A DNA stretch of 64,000 bases, taken from NCBI RefSeq assembly GCF_002871005.1, contig NZ_PHSN01000002.1, forward strand, positions 1 to 64,000, written 5' to 3'. The notes under the pieces are model-generated. The model did no database searches and was not told the DNA's origin. It worked only from the letters and a program-made list of their open reading frames with translations. How positions within the stretch are numbered: the stretch's first letter is position 1; each line of letters opens with the position of its first letter. Positions 1-8,677 of the stretch are shown in pieces. Both the position numbers and the translations under genes were made by a program. Source of the stretch: Acidimangrovimonas sediminis (GTDB taxonomy: Bacteria > Pseudomonadota > Alphaproteobacteria > Rhodobacterales > Rhodobacteraceae).

Positions 1-965
1 TCTCCCTTGTTGATCATGTCGCTGACGATCGGCTGCGCCGCGGGATCGAGCAGCGCCACGCCCCATTTCATGCCGACGTCGATCGAGGTGTTGCCGCCGG
101 CCTTGAGCCCGTCGATCATGCTGTCGAGCGTCGATTGCGTGCCCGAGAACGGCAGGATGTAGCGGCTGGATTCGAGCGGGCACACCCTCCACGAACTGCC
201 GGGATCCAGCCACGGCGAGTGGTAGGAGGTGCCCCATGGATCCCAGTTCGCGGCCTGCTGGATCTTCTCGGTCAGCGCGATCGCCGTCTGGGTGAAGTCG
301 CTCGACGAGAAGTCCACGCAGTAGCTGTAATCATGATCCTTGGTGGTATTGAAATACGAAAACAGTTCGGGCCCTGCCGTCACCTGCGCCGCGTAGGGAA
401 TGATAGAGATCGACAGCTTGCCGGGGTCGACGGTGTTGAACATCTTGCTGACGAACTGGGTCGCGGCGGTCTTGAGGTTGCCGATCTTGTCGCTGGTGTT
501 CATCGAGCCGGAGACGTCGAGCACCAGCGAGATCTCGACGTTGCCGATCGCCTCTTTCGCCGTGCTGTTGGCGCTGGGATCCAGCGTGTCGACGCCCAGC
601 ATGCTCATGAAGATCGAATTCACCTGGCCCGAGGCCGTCGCCGTCACGGTGCGGGCGTTGATGCTCGATGTGACCGTCACGTCGCTGGCGGTGATGTAGT
701 CGCCGAGGCCCGCCTTGTCCATGTAGTCGAGGACCACCGAGGTCGGATCCTGGGTCTGGTCGAGGTTCGCCGCCGCCAGCGTTGCGGCGTCGAGCGTGTT
801 CTGCAGCCTGGACCGGAGCATTTCATAGCGCAGGACGTCGATCGACATCCCCGAGACGACAAGCATCCCGGTCAGCATCAGCAGACCGAACACGAACATC
901 GCACCGCTTTCGTCATCGCGGAAACGGGTTAGAGTGCGGAACCGGGTCAGGGCACGGCGGCGCAT
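1..965 (-). CDS. TadG-like Flp pilus assembly protein with VWA domain (partial, 3' end outside window)
   Basis: Reading the minus strand from an ATG at 965 gives an uninterrupted frame that runs off the window edge. The N-terminus is basic, then carries the FRDDESGAMFVFGLLML signature and one hydrophobic helix (about residues 20-45) typical of TadE/TadG pseudopilin-like proteins. A von Willebrand factor A domain follows, with the MIDAS motif DVSGSMN around residue 125. TadG is known to belong to the tight-adherence (Flp pilus) assembly machinery and to be anchored in the inner membrane. An in-frame upstream ATG at 1016 would add 17 residues; neither start has a convincing ribosome-binding site. 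The C-terminus is not visible, so completeness is unknown. Confidence 0.85.
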   Translation of the reverse strand, partial: MRRRALTRFRTLTRFRDDESGAMFVFGLLMLTGMLVVSGMSIDVLRYEMLRSRLQNTLDAATLAAANLDQTQDPTSVVLDYMDKAGLGDYITASDVTVTSSINARTVTATASGQVNSIFMSMLGVDTLDPSANSTAKEAIGNVEISLVLDVSGSMNTSDKIGNLKTAATQFVSKMFNTVDPGKLSISIIPYAAQVTAGPELFSYFNTTKDHDYSYCVDFSSSDFTQTAIALTEKIQQAANWDPWGTSYHSPWLDPGSSWRVCPLESSRYILPFSGTQSTLDSMIDGLKAGGNTSIDVGMKWGVALLDPAAQPIVSDMINKG

Positions 966-1504
966 CCGCGAGCGAAGGCGTCGCGTCGCGGCGCCTTCAG
1001 TGTTGGCGCATGGCATGACGGATTCTGCACAGGATTTCTGCGTCTTCCACATCACTCTTCCTCTGCCGGGTGATCCCGGTACCCAAAGTCCCCAGCAGCG
1101 CGTGCCACCCGGCATGCGGAAGCCCAATCCAACGCCTATTTGCCATGGGGGTTGGGGCGAAAATGAGGCGCAACCGCGGTCGAAACCCGACGGATCGAAC
1201 ATTTCCGGCGATGATCCTGGGGCGATGCCCGGATCTGTTCGTCATTTGGCAACCAATAGGGGCGAAAACGGCGGAAACCGGCGTGTTTCGCCCTTGCCCC
1301 GCCCATGGCCCTGCCGATGTGCAGACCGGCACGCCTGGCGGTGCCGGGCGCCCCAGGAGGCGATTCGCCCAGGGGCGGGCGTTCTGCGCGGTGCCGCGCG
1401 ACGGGGGGTGGCGGTCCGGCGCAGGGGGCGTATACCGGCGGGGCGAACCAAGCCCCCCGCCTCAGGGCCGAGCAGCCCCGGGGGGCGCCAGCTGGGAGAG
1501 AGAG
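966..1504. other. Intergenic region, no gene seen
   Basis: About 540 bases between the divergent tadG-like gene and the dehydrogenase. Frames here read as low-complexity, Arg/Pro/Gly-rich shadows of GC-rich DNA. An in-frame extension of the dehydrogenase back to 1070 lacks any family similarity. The region must hold both promoters, but I could not pick a convincing -35/-10 pair. Confidence 0.5.
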
Positions 1505-2929
1505 ATGGCCGCAATGAGCGAACCGAGTTTTCGCGAATCCGTCGACATGATGTTCAACCGCGCGGTGCAGGTGATGGACCTGTCGCCGGGGCTGGAACAG
1601 AAGATCCGGGTCTGCAACTCGACCTACACCGTGCGCTTCGGGGTGCGTCTGAGGGGCAAGATCGAGACCTTCGTGGGCTACCGCTCGGTGCATTCCGAGC
1701 ACATGGAGCCGGTCAAGGGCGGCATCCGCTACGCCACCTCCGTCAACCAGGACGAGGTCGAGGCGCTGGCCGCGCTGATGACCTACAAATGCGCGCTGGT
1801 CGAAACCCCTTTCGGCGGCTCCAAGGGGGGCTTGTGCATCGACCCGACCCAGTACGAGGAGCACGAGCTGGAGCAGATCACCCGGCGCTTCGCCTACGAG
1901 CTGATCAAGCGCGACCTGATCAACCCCTCCCAGAACGTGCCGGCCCCCGACATGGGCACCGGCGAGCGTGAGATGGCCTGGATCGTCGACCAGTACCAGC
2001 GCATGAACACCACCGACATCAACGCCCGCGCCTGCGTCACCGGCAAGCCGCTGAACGGCGACGGCATCCAGGGCCGGGTGGAGGCCACGGGGCGCGGCGT
2101 GCAATACGCCCTGCGCGAATTCTTCCGCCACCCAGAGGACCGTGCGAAGGCCGGCCTTTCCGGCACGCTCGACGGCAAGCGCGTGGTTGTGCAGGGCCTC
2201 GGCAACGTGGGCTATCACGCCGCGCTCTTCCTCTCGACCGAGGACGGCGCCCGCGTCACCGGCATCGTCGAACGCGACGGCGGGCTGTGGTCCGAGGACG
2301 GGCTCGACGTCGAGGCGGTGCGCCAGTGGCTTGTCGCCCATGGTGGCATCAAGGACTATCCCGGCGCCACCTATGTCGAAAAGGGCGCGACGCTTCTGGA
2401 GGCCGAGTGCGACATCCTGGTCCCGGCGGCGATGGAGGGGGTGATCAACCTCGCCAATGCCCACCGCATCCAGGCGCCGCTGATCGCGGAGGCCGCGAAC
2501 GGCCCCATCACCTTCGGCGCCGACGAGATCCTGCGCGCGCGCGGCAAGGTCATCATCCCCGACCTCTACGCCAACGCGGGCGGGGTGACGGTCAGCTATT
2601 TCGAATGGGTCAAGAACCTCACCCACATCCGCTTCGGCCGGCTGGAACGCCGGCGCGAGGAAGCCCGTCACCAGCTGCTGGTGGACGAGCTCGAGCGCCT
2701 CTCGGCCGACCGCGGCTGGCAGCTCTCGCCGACGTTCAAGAGCCAGTACCTGCGTGGCGCGGACGAGCTGGAGCTGGTCCGCTCTGGCCTCGACGACACG
2801 ATGCGCTCGGCCTATGGCGAGATGCGCGCGCTCTGGCACGGCCGCGAGGATATCGCCGACCTGCGCATCGCCGCCTTCGTGGTGGCGATCGACCGGGTCG
2901 CCAAGGCCTACCGGTCCAAGGGGCTTTGA
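1505..2929 (+). CDS. Glu/Leu/Phe/Val dehydrogenase (glutamate dehydrogenase-like)
   Basis: 474-residue NAD(P)-dependent amino acid dehydrogenase of the ELFV family, which interconverts an amino acid and its 2-oxo acid with ammonia. The N-terminal domain has PVKGGIRY (about residue 69) and the catalytic-lysine motif PFGGSKGG (about 102-109). The Rossmann domain has the GLGNVG dinucleotide motif near 232. The ATG at 1505 is chosen because GGGAG sits six bases upstream; the second ATG at 1514 is an alternative. Length and motifs fit glutamate dehydrogenase better than the shorter leucine/phenylalanine enzymes, but substrate cannot be fixed by eye. It stands alone, upstream of the sarcosine oxidase operon, separated by a palindromic repeat. 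Confidence 0.93.
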   Translation: MAAMSEPSFRESVDMMFNRAVQVMDLSPGLEQKIRVCNSTYTVRFGVRLRGKIETFVGYRSVHSEHMEPVKGGIRYATSVNQDEVEALAALMTYKCALVETPFGGSKGGLCIDPTQYEEHELEQITRRFAYELIKRDLINPSQNVPAPDMGTGEREMAWIVDQYQRMNTTDINARACVTGKPLNGDGIQGRVEATGRGVQYALREFFRHPEDRAKAGLSGTLDGKRVVVQGLGNVGYHAALFLSTEDGARVTGIVERDGGLWSEDGLDVEAVRQWLVAHGGIKDYPGATYVEKGATLLEAECDILVPAAMEGVINLANAHRIQAPLIAEAANGPITFGADEILRARGKVIIPDLYANAGGVTVSYFEWVKNLTHIRFGRLERRREEARHQLLVDELERLSADRGWQLSPTFKSQYLRGADELELVRSGLDDTMRSAYGEMRALWHGREDIADLRIAAFVVAIDRVAKAYRSKGL

Positions 2930-2939
2930 AGGCCGGGCC

Positions 2940-3068
2940 GGGGGCCAGCCCCCGGACCCCCGGGATATTTCCGCTCAGAAGAAGGGGAGAGGTCTTGCTT
3001 TCTTCTGAGTGAAAATATCCCACGGGGGTGCGGGGGTGTGAAACCCCCGCAGACTCGGCGCGTGCGGA
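2940..3068. repeat. Long palindromic intergenic repeat, copy A
   Basis: Two arms face each other: GGGATATTTCCGCTCAGAAGAA on the left (from about 2961) and its near reverse complement at 3001-3022, flanked by G- and C-rich runs. The right arm (3001-3049) is the reverse complement of 8485-8533 with a single mismatch, and weaker similarity continues to 3068. This looks like a dispersed REP-type element. The rest of the gap up to 3259 shows no gene. Confidence 0.8.
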
Positions 3069-3259
3069 GCGCCCCCGGGTGGATGCGGCGCGGGGGCGGC
3101 AACGGCCTTGTGGTGGCCCCGTCGTTTCCTCAGGGGCGCCTCGGGGTCGCAAGCGAGACAGGATCTGTCGCGGTTGGAGCCGGTTTCCGTGCCGGGGGCC
3201 ATTGAAGTTCGTGCCAAGAGGCGCTTCACTCGCCTCGGTGCGTCGGGCAGGGGGCCAGG

Positions 3260-4522
3260 ATGGGGATCTTCAGCGGCTATTCCGGGCTTCGGGTCATTGC
3301 CGAGGGGCTGACCGGCAACAAGGGCTGGAAGCCCGTGTGGCGCGACCCGGCACCCAAGGACAGCTATGACGCGATCATCATCGGTGGTGGCGGTCATGGG
3401 CTGGCGACCGCTTTCTACCTGGCCAAGAACCACGGGATGACCAACATCGCGGTGCTCGAGAAGGGCTATCTCGGCTCGGGCAACATCGGGCGCAATACCA
3501 CCATCGTGCGCGCGAACTACTTCCTGCCGGGAAACTCCGAGTTCTATTCGCATTCGCTCAAGCTCTGGGAAGGGCTCGAAGCGGAGCTGAACTACAACGT
3601 GATGCATTCGCAGCGCGGCATCATCAACCTGTTCCATTCGGACGGTCAACGCGACGCGGCGGCGCGGCGCGGCAATGCCATGGTGAACCAGGGCGACGAT
3701 GCGGTGCTGCTGGATCGGCCGCGCCTGCGGCGGATGCTGCCCTATCTGGATTTCGACAATGCGCGGTTCCCGGTGATGGGGGGCCTCTATCACGCCCGCG
3801 GCGGCACCGCGCGGCATGATGCAGTGGCCTGGGGTTATGCCAGGGGCGCCGACATGCGGGGCGTCGACCTGATCCAGAACTGCGAGGTCACGGGGATCGA
3901 CATCCACGCCGGCCGGGTGACCGGGGTGCAGACCACGCGTGGCCCGATCAGGGCGGGCAAGGTGGGCATGGTCACCGCAGGCCGATCGGGCCAGACGGCG
4001 GCGATGGCCGGGATGCGGCTGCCGGTTGAGAGCCATGTCCTGCAGGCCTTCGTCACCGAAGGGCTGAAGCCTGCGATCGACCATGTCGTGACCTTCGGCA
4101 TGGGGCATTTCTACATCTCGCAATCCGACAAGGGCGGTCTCGTCTTCGGCGGCGACATCGACATGTATGCCTCCTACGCGCAGCGCGGCAACTTGCCGGC
4201 GGTGGAGCATGTGATGGAGGCGGGGATGGCGCTGATGCCGATGATCGGGCGGGCGCGTGTGCTGCGGTCGTGGGGCGGGATCATGGACATGACGCCCGAC
4301 GGATCGCCGATCATCGACAAGACGCCCATCGAGGGGCTGTTCGTCGATTGCGGCTGGAACTACGGCGGGTTCAAGGCGGTGCCGGCCTCGGGCTGGTGCA
4401 TGGCGCATCTGATGGCCACGGGCGAAAGCCACGAGGTCGCCCGCCGCTTCCGCCTGAACCGGTTCGAGACGGGGCATCTTCTGGATGAAGAAGGCACCGG
4501 CAGCCAGCACAATCTGCACTGA
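3260..4522 (+). CDS. soxB: Sarcosine oxidase, beta subunit
   Basis: 420-residue FAD-binding subunit of heterotetrameric sarcosine oxidase, which oxidatively demethylates sarcosine to glycine with transfer of the C1 unit to tetrahydrofolate. A GGGGHG dinucleotide fold is at about residues 38-43. The segment IGRNTTIVRANY and the later GTARHDAVAWGYA are hallmark sequences of the family; the His in the latter region is where FMN is covalently attached in characterised enzymes. It is first in the operon and 7 bases upstream of the delta subunit. The name soxB also denotes the unrelated thiosulfohydrolase at 31038-32729. Confidence 0.95.
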   Translation: MGIFSGYSGLRVIAEGLTGNKGWKPVWRDPAPKDSYDAIIIGGGGHGLATAFYLAKNHGMTNIAVLEKGYLGSGNIGRNTTIVRANYFLPGNSEFYSHSLKLWEGLEAELNYNVMHSQRGIINLFHSDGQRDAAARRGNAMVNQGDDAVLLDRPRLRRMLPYLDFDNARFPVMGGLYHARGGTARHDAVAWGYARGADMRGVDLIQNCEVTGIDIHAGRVTGVQTTRGPIRAGKVGMVTAGRSGQTAAMAGMRLPVESHVLQAFVTEGLKPAIDHVVTFGMGHFYISQSDKGGLVFGGDIDMYASYAQRGNLPAVEHVMEAGMALMPMIGRARVLRSWGGIMDMTPDGSPIIDKTPIEGLFVDCGWNYGGFKAVPASGWCMAHLMATGESHEVARRFRLNRFETGHLLDEEGTGSQHNLH

Positions 4523-4529
4523 GGCATCC

Positions 4530-4796
4530 ATGCGCATCACCTGCCCCCATTGCGGCGAGAGAGACCGGCGAGAATTCTATTATTCCGGCGCCGAGGATTA
4601 CCTGCACCGTCCCGGCGAGGGGGCGGAGCCCGCGGCCTGGGACGCCTACCTTCACCTGCGCGACAACCCCGCCGGGGTGACGCGCGACTTGTGGCACCAT
4701 TCGCTGGGCTGCGGGGCGTGGCTGGTGGTCACCCGCAACACCGTCACGCACGCTGTGCTGGGGGTGGAGACGGTGGAGAAGGAGCAGGACCAATGA
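4530..4796 (+). CDS. soxD: Sarcosine oxidase, delta subunit
   Basis: 88-residue small subunit. It opens with MRITCPHCGERD, a CxxC that forms part of the zinc site in known delta subunits; a later Cys-containing segment (HHSLGCGAW) completes the family pattern. A frame extending back to 4485 overlaps the beta subunit and has no family similarity, so the ATG at 4530 is chosen. It lies between the beta and alpha subunit genes, the usual B-D-A-G order. Confidence 0.93.
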   Translation: MRITCPHCGERDRREFYYSGAEDYLHRPGEGAEPAAWDAYLHLRDNPAGVTRDLWHHSLGCGAWLVVTRNTVTHAVLGVETVEKEQDQ

Positions 4797-4929
4797 CGCT
4801 GTCCGGTGGCAGGCATTTTGCGCTGCGGATCGCGCCCGGTACCGAGGGTGGGGCGCGATCCGGGGCGGCCGCCCCGGGAAGGGGCGAGTTGGTACGCGCC
4901 GCGCAGCACTTTGAAGAAGGAAGCCCCGC

Positions 4930-7869
4930 ATGAGGATCCCCGGCGGCCTGATCGACCGATCGAAGCCGATTTCCTTCCGCTTCGACGGCCACCAGATGAG
5001 CGGCTACGCGGGCGACACCCTTGCCTCGGCACTGATCGCCAATCGCGTGCGCCTCGTCGGGCGCAGCTTCAAGTATCACCGCCCGCGCGGGATCCTGACC
5101 GCCGGATCGGAGGAACCCAATGCGCTGGTGCAGATCGACCAGCCCGGCGGCCAGAGCACGCCCAACACCCGCGCCACGGTGCAGGAGCTTTACGAGGGGC
5201 TGAGCGCGCGCAGCCAGAACCGTTTCCCCTCGCTCGCCTTCGACCTGGCGGCGGTGAACGATTTCGCGGCACCGATGCTCAGCGCAGGGTTCTACTACAA
5301 GACGTTCATGTGGCCGCGCGCCTTCTGGGAAAAGCTTTACGAGCCGCTCATCCGCCGTGCAGCGGGGATCGGTGCGCTGTCGGGCAAGCCTGACGAGGAC
5401 GCCTACGAAAAGGCCTGGGCCTTCTGCGATGTGCTGGTGATCGGTGCCGGGCCCGCGGGCCTGATGGCCGCGTTGGCGGCGGGGCGGGCCGGGGCGGACG
5501 TGATCCTCGCCGACGAGGATGTACGGCCCGGCGGGCGGCTTCTGTCCGAGCGCGAAGAGGTGGGCGGGAGCGCCGCCACCGACTGGGTCGCGGGTGTGGT
5601 GGCCGAGCTTGAGGCGCTGCCCAACGTGCGGATCATGACCCGGACCAGCGTGGCGGGCGCCTATGACGGCGGCACCTACGCGGCGCTGGAGCGGGTGTCG
5701 CTGCACCTTGGCGAGCCGGGTGATCTGCCGCGCGAATGCTTCTGGCGGATCGTGGCCAAGCGCGCGGTGTTGGCCGCCGGTGCGCTGGAACGCGGCATCG
5801 CCTTTCCGTCGAACGACCGCCCCGGCGTGATGATGGCGGGCGCGGTGCGCTGCTACCTCAACCGCTATGCCGCGGTGCCGGGTCGCCGGGCGGTGATCTT
5901 CGCCAACAACGACGGTGCACGCCGCACGGCGGCGGATCTGAAGGCCGCGGGGTTCGAGGTGGCGGCGGTGATCGACGTCCGTCCCGACAGCTCGGCCGTG
6001 GCCGACGGCCCGGTCTATCGCGGTGCGCAGGTGACGGGGACCGAGGGGCGGCACGGGCTGACCAAGGTCTCGTTCCGCCACGAGGGCGCGCTGCACGAGG
6101 TGACCGCCGACTTGCTGGCGGTCTCGGGGGGCTGGAACCCCTCTGTGCACCTGACCTGCCACATGGGCGGGCGCCCGGTCTGGAACCCCGATCTTGCGGC
6201 ATTCCTGCCGAAGGAGGGCGCGATCCCCGGCATGATTGTCTGCGGCGCGGCGGCGGGGGTGTTCTCGACTGCCGGGTGCCTGTCCGATGGCGCGGCCAAG
6301 GGGGCGGAGGCGGCCTCCGGCCTCGGCTTCACCGCTCCCGCGCCCGAGATCCCCGAGGCCGAGGACGCGGCCTATGCGCTGAAACCCTTCTGGATCGTCG
6401 AGGGCAAGGGGCGCGCCTGGCTCGACTTTGCCAACGACGTGACGGCCAAGGACGTGCGGTTGGCGGCGCAGGAGAATTACGCCGGCGTCGAGCATATGAA
6501 ACGCTACACCACCCAAGGCATGGCGCCTGACCAGGGCAAGAATTCGAACGTCGCGGCGCTGGCGATCCTTGCCGACGCGACGGGACGGGGGATCGAGGGC
6601 ACGGGAACCACGACCTTCCGCCCGCCCTATTCGCCGGTGTCGATCGCCGCGCTGGGCGCGGGCGGCCTGCACAAGGGGTTTGCGCCCGAACGCTTTACCA
6701 CCTCGCACACGGCCGGCGCCGAGCGCGGCGCGCCGATGATCGAGGCGGGGCTGTGGTACCGACCCGGCTATTTCCCCCGGCCGGGTGAACGCAACTGGCG
6801 CGACAGCTGCAACCGCGAGGTCGGCTACGTGCGGAACGCGGTCGGCATCTGCGACGTCTCCACACTGGGCAAGATCGACATCCAGGGCACCGATGCGGCT
6901 GCCTTCCTCGACCTCGTCTACGCCAATACCTTCTCGACCCTGAAACCGGGGCGGGTGCGCTACGGCCTGATGCTGCGCGAGGACGGCCATGTCATGGACG
7001 ACGGCACCACCGCCTGCCTCGGCCCGGACCACTACCTGATGACCACCACCACCGCCGCGGCGGGCGAGGTGATGCGCCACCTCGATTTCGCGCGCCAGGC
7101 ATTCTGTGCCGGGCGGGATATCCACATCGCGTCGGTCACCGAACACTGGGCGCAATTCGCCGTGGCGGGGCCGAAATCACGCCCGCTGCTCGACACGCTG
7201 CTGGATGCGCCTGTCGATCCGGAGACGTTTCCGTTCATGGGCTGCGGCGAGGTCTCCGTCTCGGGTGTGGCGGCGCGGCTCTTCCGGATCTCGTTCTCGG
7301 GCGAACATGCCTACGAGATCGCGGTGCCGGCCCGGTATGGCGAGGCGCTCTACCGCGACCTCGTGGGCCGGGCCGAGACGCTGGGCGGCGGCGCCTACGG
7401 GATGGAGGCGCTGAACGTGCTCAGGATCGAGAAGGGCCTGATCACCCATGCCGAGATCCACGGCCGCATCACCGCGGGCGACATCGGCATGGGCCGGATG
7501 GTGAGCGCGAAGAAGGATTGCATCGGCAAGGCCGCTTCGCAGCGCCCGGGGATGCGCGAGGGGCCGGAAGCGGGGCGCGAGGAGTTGGTAGGCCTGCGCC
7601 CGCTCAATGCCAAGCACGAGATCGCCTCGGGCGCGCATCTCTTCCGCGAGGGGCACCCGGCGGTGCGCGAACATTCCGAAGGCTACGTGACCTCCTGCTG
7701 CTGGTCGCCGACGTTGCAGAGCCATATCGGCCTTGCCTTCCTCCGGGAGGGCCGGGGGCGGCATGGCAGCCGGGTTCGGATGAAGGACCACCTGCGCGGG
7801 CTCGACACGCTGTGCGAGGTGGTGGATCCGGTGTTCTTCGACAAGGACGGAGGGCGGGCGCGTGGCTGA
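4930..7869 (+). CDS. soxA: Sarcosine oxidase, alpha subunit
   Basis: 979-residue large subunit, normal length for the family. N-terminal region (about 1-100) resembles a ferredoxin-like fold with FKYHRPRG. An NAD-binding domain carries VIGAGPAG near residue 172. The C-terminal third is a GcvT-like aminomethyltransferase fold that begins near CDVSTLGKIDIQG (about 642) and binds tetrahydrofolate in known enzymes. It starts 133 bases after the delta subunit, with AAGGA about seven bases upstream of the ATG. It overlaps the gamma subunit gene by 8 bases, consistent with coupled translation. Confidence 0.95.
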   Translation: MRIPGGLIDRSKPISFRFDGHQMSGYAGDTLASALIANRVRLVGRSFKYHRPRGILTAGSEEPNALVQIDQPGGQSTPNTRATVQELYEGLSARSQNRFPSLAFDLAAVNDFAAPMLSAGFYYKTFMWPRAFWEKLYEPLIRRAAGIGALSGKPDEDAYEKAWAFCDVLVIGAGPAGLMAALAAGRAGADVILADEDVRPGGRLLSEREEVGGSAATDWVAGVVAELEALPNVRIMTRTSVAGAYDGGTYAALERVSLHLGEPGDLPRECFWRIVAKRAVLAAGALERGIAFPSNDRPGVMMAGAVRCYLNRYAAVPGRRAVIFANNDGARRTAADLKAAGFEVAAVIDVRPDSSAVADGPVYRGAQVTGTEGRHGLTKVSFRHEGALHEVTADLLAVSGGWNPSVHLTCHMGGRPVWNPDLAAFLPKEGAIPGMIVCGAAAGVFSTAGCLSDGAAKGAEAASGLGFTAPAPEIPEAEDAAYALKPFWIVEGKGRAWLDFANDVTAKDVRLAAQENYAGVEHMKRYTTQGMAPDQGKNSNVAALAILADATGRGIEGTGTTTFRPPYSPVSIAALGAGGLHKGFAPERFTTSHTAGAERGAPMIEAGLWYRPGYFPRPGERNWRDSCNREVGYVRNAVGICDVSTLGKIDIQGTDAAAFLDLVYANTFSTLKPGRVRYGLMLREDGHVMDDGTTACLGPDHYLMTTTTAAAGEVMRHLDFARQAFCAGRDIHIASVTEHWAQFAVAGPKSRPLLDTLLDAPVDPETFPFMGCGEVSVSGVAARLFRISFSGEHAYEIAVPARYGEALYRDLVGRAETLGGGAYGMEALNVLRIEKGLITHAEIHGRITAGDIGMGRMVSAKKDCIGKAASQRPGMREGPEAGREELVGLRPLNAKHEIASGAHLFREGHPAVREHSEGYVTSCCWSPTLQSHIGLAFLREGRGRHGSRVRMKDHLRGLDTLCEVVDPVFFDKDGGRARG

Positions 7870-8401
7870 TCTGATCGCGAAATCGGCGCTGGAGGGGCTG
7901 GTGCCGGTGACCCATGGCGCGCTGGTGCTGTCCGACGCGACGCCGGCAGCGGTGACCTCGGTCGCGCCGTTTCGGGGCAAGGGGCGCGCGGTGGCCGAGG
8001 CGCTGGCCCCCATGGGCCTGACCTTACCCGCGCCGAACCGGATGGAAACTGGCCCGGTCGGCCGGATCGTCTGGTTCGGGCCGGGGCAGGCCCTTCTGCT
8101 CGACGCGGCCCCCGGGCCGCTTGCCGGGCTGGCGGCGCTGACCGACCAGAGCGATGGCTGGGTCGGCCTGCGGCTGGCCGGCCCCGGCACGGAAGAGGTG
8201 CTGGCCCGCCTCGTGCCGATCGACCTGCGCCCCCCGGCCTTCGGCCCGGGCGCGGCGGCGCGCGCGCCGCTCGGTCACATGACGGGGGTGGTGATGCGCG
8301 CGGACGACGGGATCGAGATCCTCGTTTTCCGGTCGATGGCGCGCACGGCGGTGCACGAGATCGCCACCGCCATGCGCCAGATCACCGCGCGCGAGGGCTG
8401 A
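7862..8401 (+). CDS. soxG: Sarcosine oxidase, gamma subunit
   Basis: 179 residues with a GTG start inside the end of soxA. It resembles the GcvT-like gamma subunit: a central segment (GRIVWFGPGQALLLD, about 61-75) and a C-terminal run ending in FRSMARTAVHEI. This subunit is poorly conserved in general, so the call leans on both sequence and its position as last gene of the B-D-A-G operon. Confidence 0.9.
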   Translation: MADLIAKSALEGLVPVTHGALVLSDATPAAVTSVAPFRGKGRAVAEALAPMGLTLPAPNRMETGPVGRIVWFGPGQALLLDAAPGPLAGLAALTDQSDGWVGLRLAGPGTEEVLARLVPIDLRPPAFGPGAAARAPLGHMTGVVMRADDGIEILVFRSMARTAVHEIATAMRQITAREG

Positions 8402-8465
8402 ACCCTCCTCGCGGCCTTCGGCCGCTCGTCGTGGGAACGCGCCGGAGGCTACCCCCGTCCCGGAC

Positions 8466-8600
8466 CCGCACCCGCCGCATCCGCGGGGGTTTCACACCCC
8501 CGCACCCCCGTGGGATATTTCCACTCAGAAGAAGACAGCCCCTCTGTACTTTCTGCTCGAAAATATCCCGGGGGGTGCAGGGGGCAGCGCCCCCGCCGCG
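8466..8600. repeat. Long palindromic intergenic repeat, copy B (inverted relative to copy A)
   Basis: The left arm 8485-8533 matches the reverse complement of 3001-3049 at 48 of 49 positions, and about 15 of the next 19 positions outward also match. A right arm from about 8545 (CTTTCTGCTCGAAAATATCCC) closes the palindrome less perfectly. Copies A and B therefore bracket the sarcosine oxidase operon in opposite orientation. The remaining bases between 8402 and 8677 show no gene. Confidence 0.8.
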
Positions 8601-8677
8601 ACGGTTCGGCCGGCGGAAGGGTTGGGGGGCGATTGGCATCTGGACAGCGGGGGCTCTGCATCGGATATGCTGGGCGC

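Noticed and set aside
1070-1504. Possible N-terminal extension of the dehydrogenase
   Set aside because: In frame but low complexity and unlike the family; a good ribosome-binding site marks 1505 instead.
4744-7155. A minus-strand open frame of about 800 codons
   Set aside because: Antisense of sarcosine oxidase alpha subunit; no family similarity.
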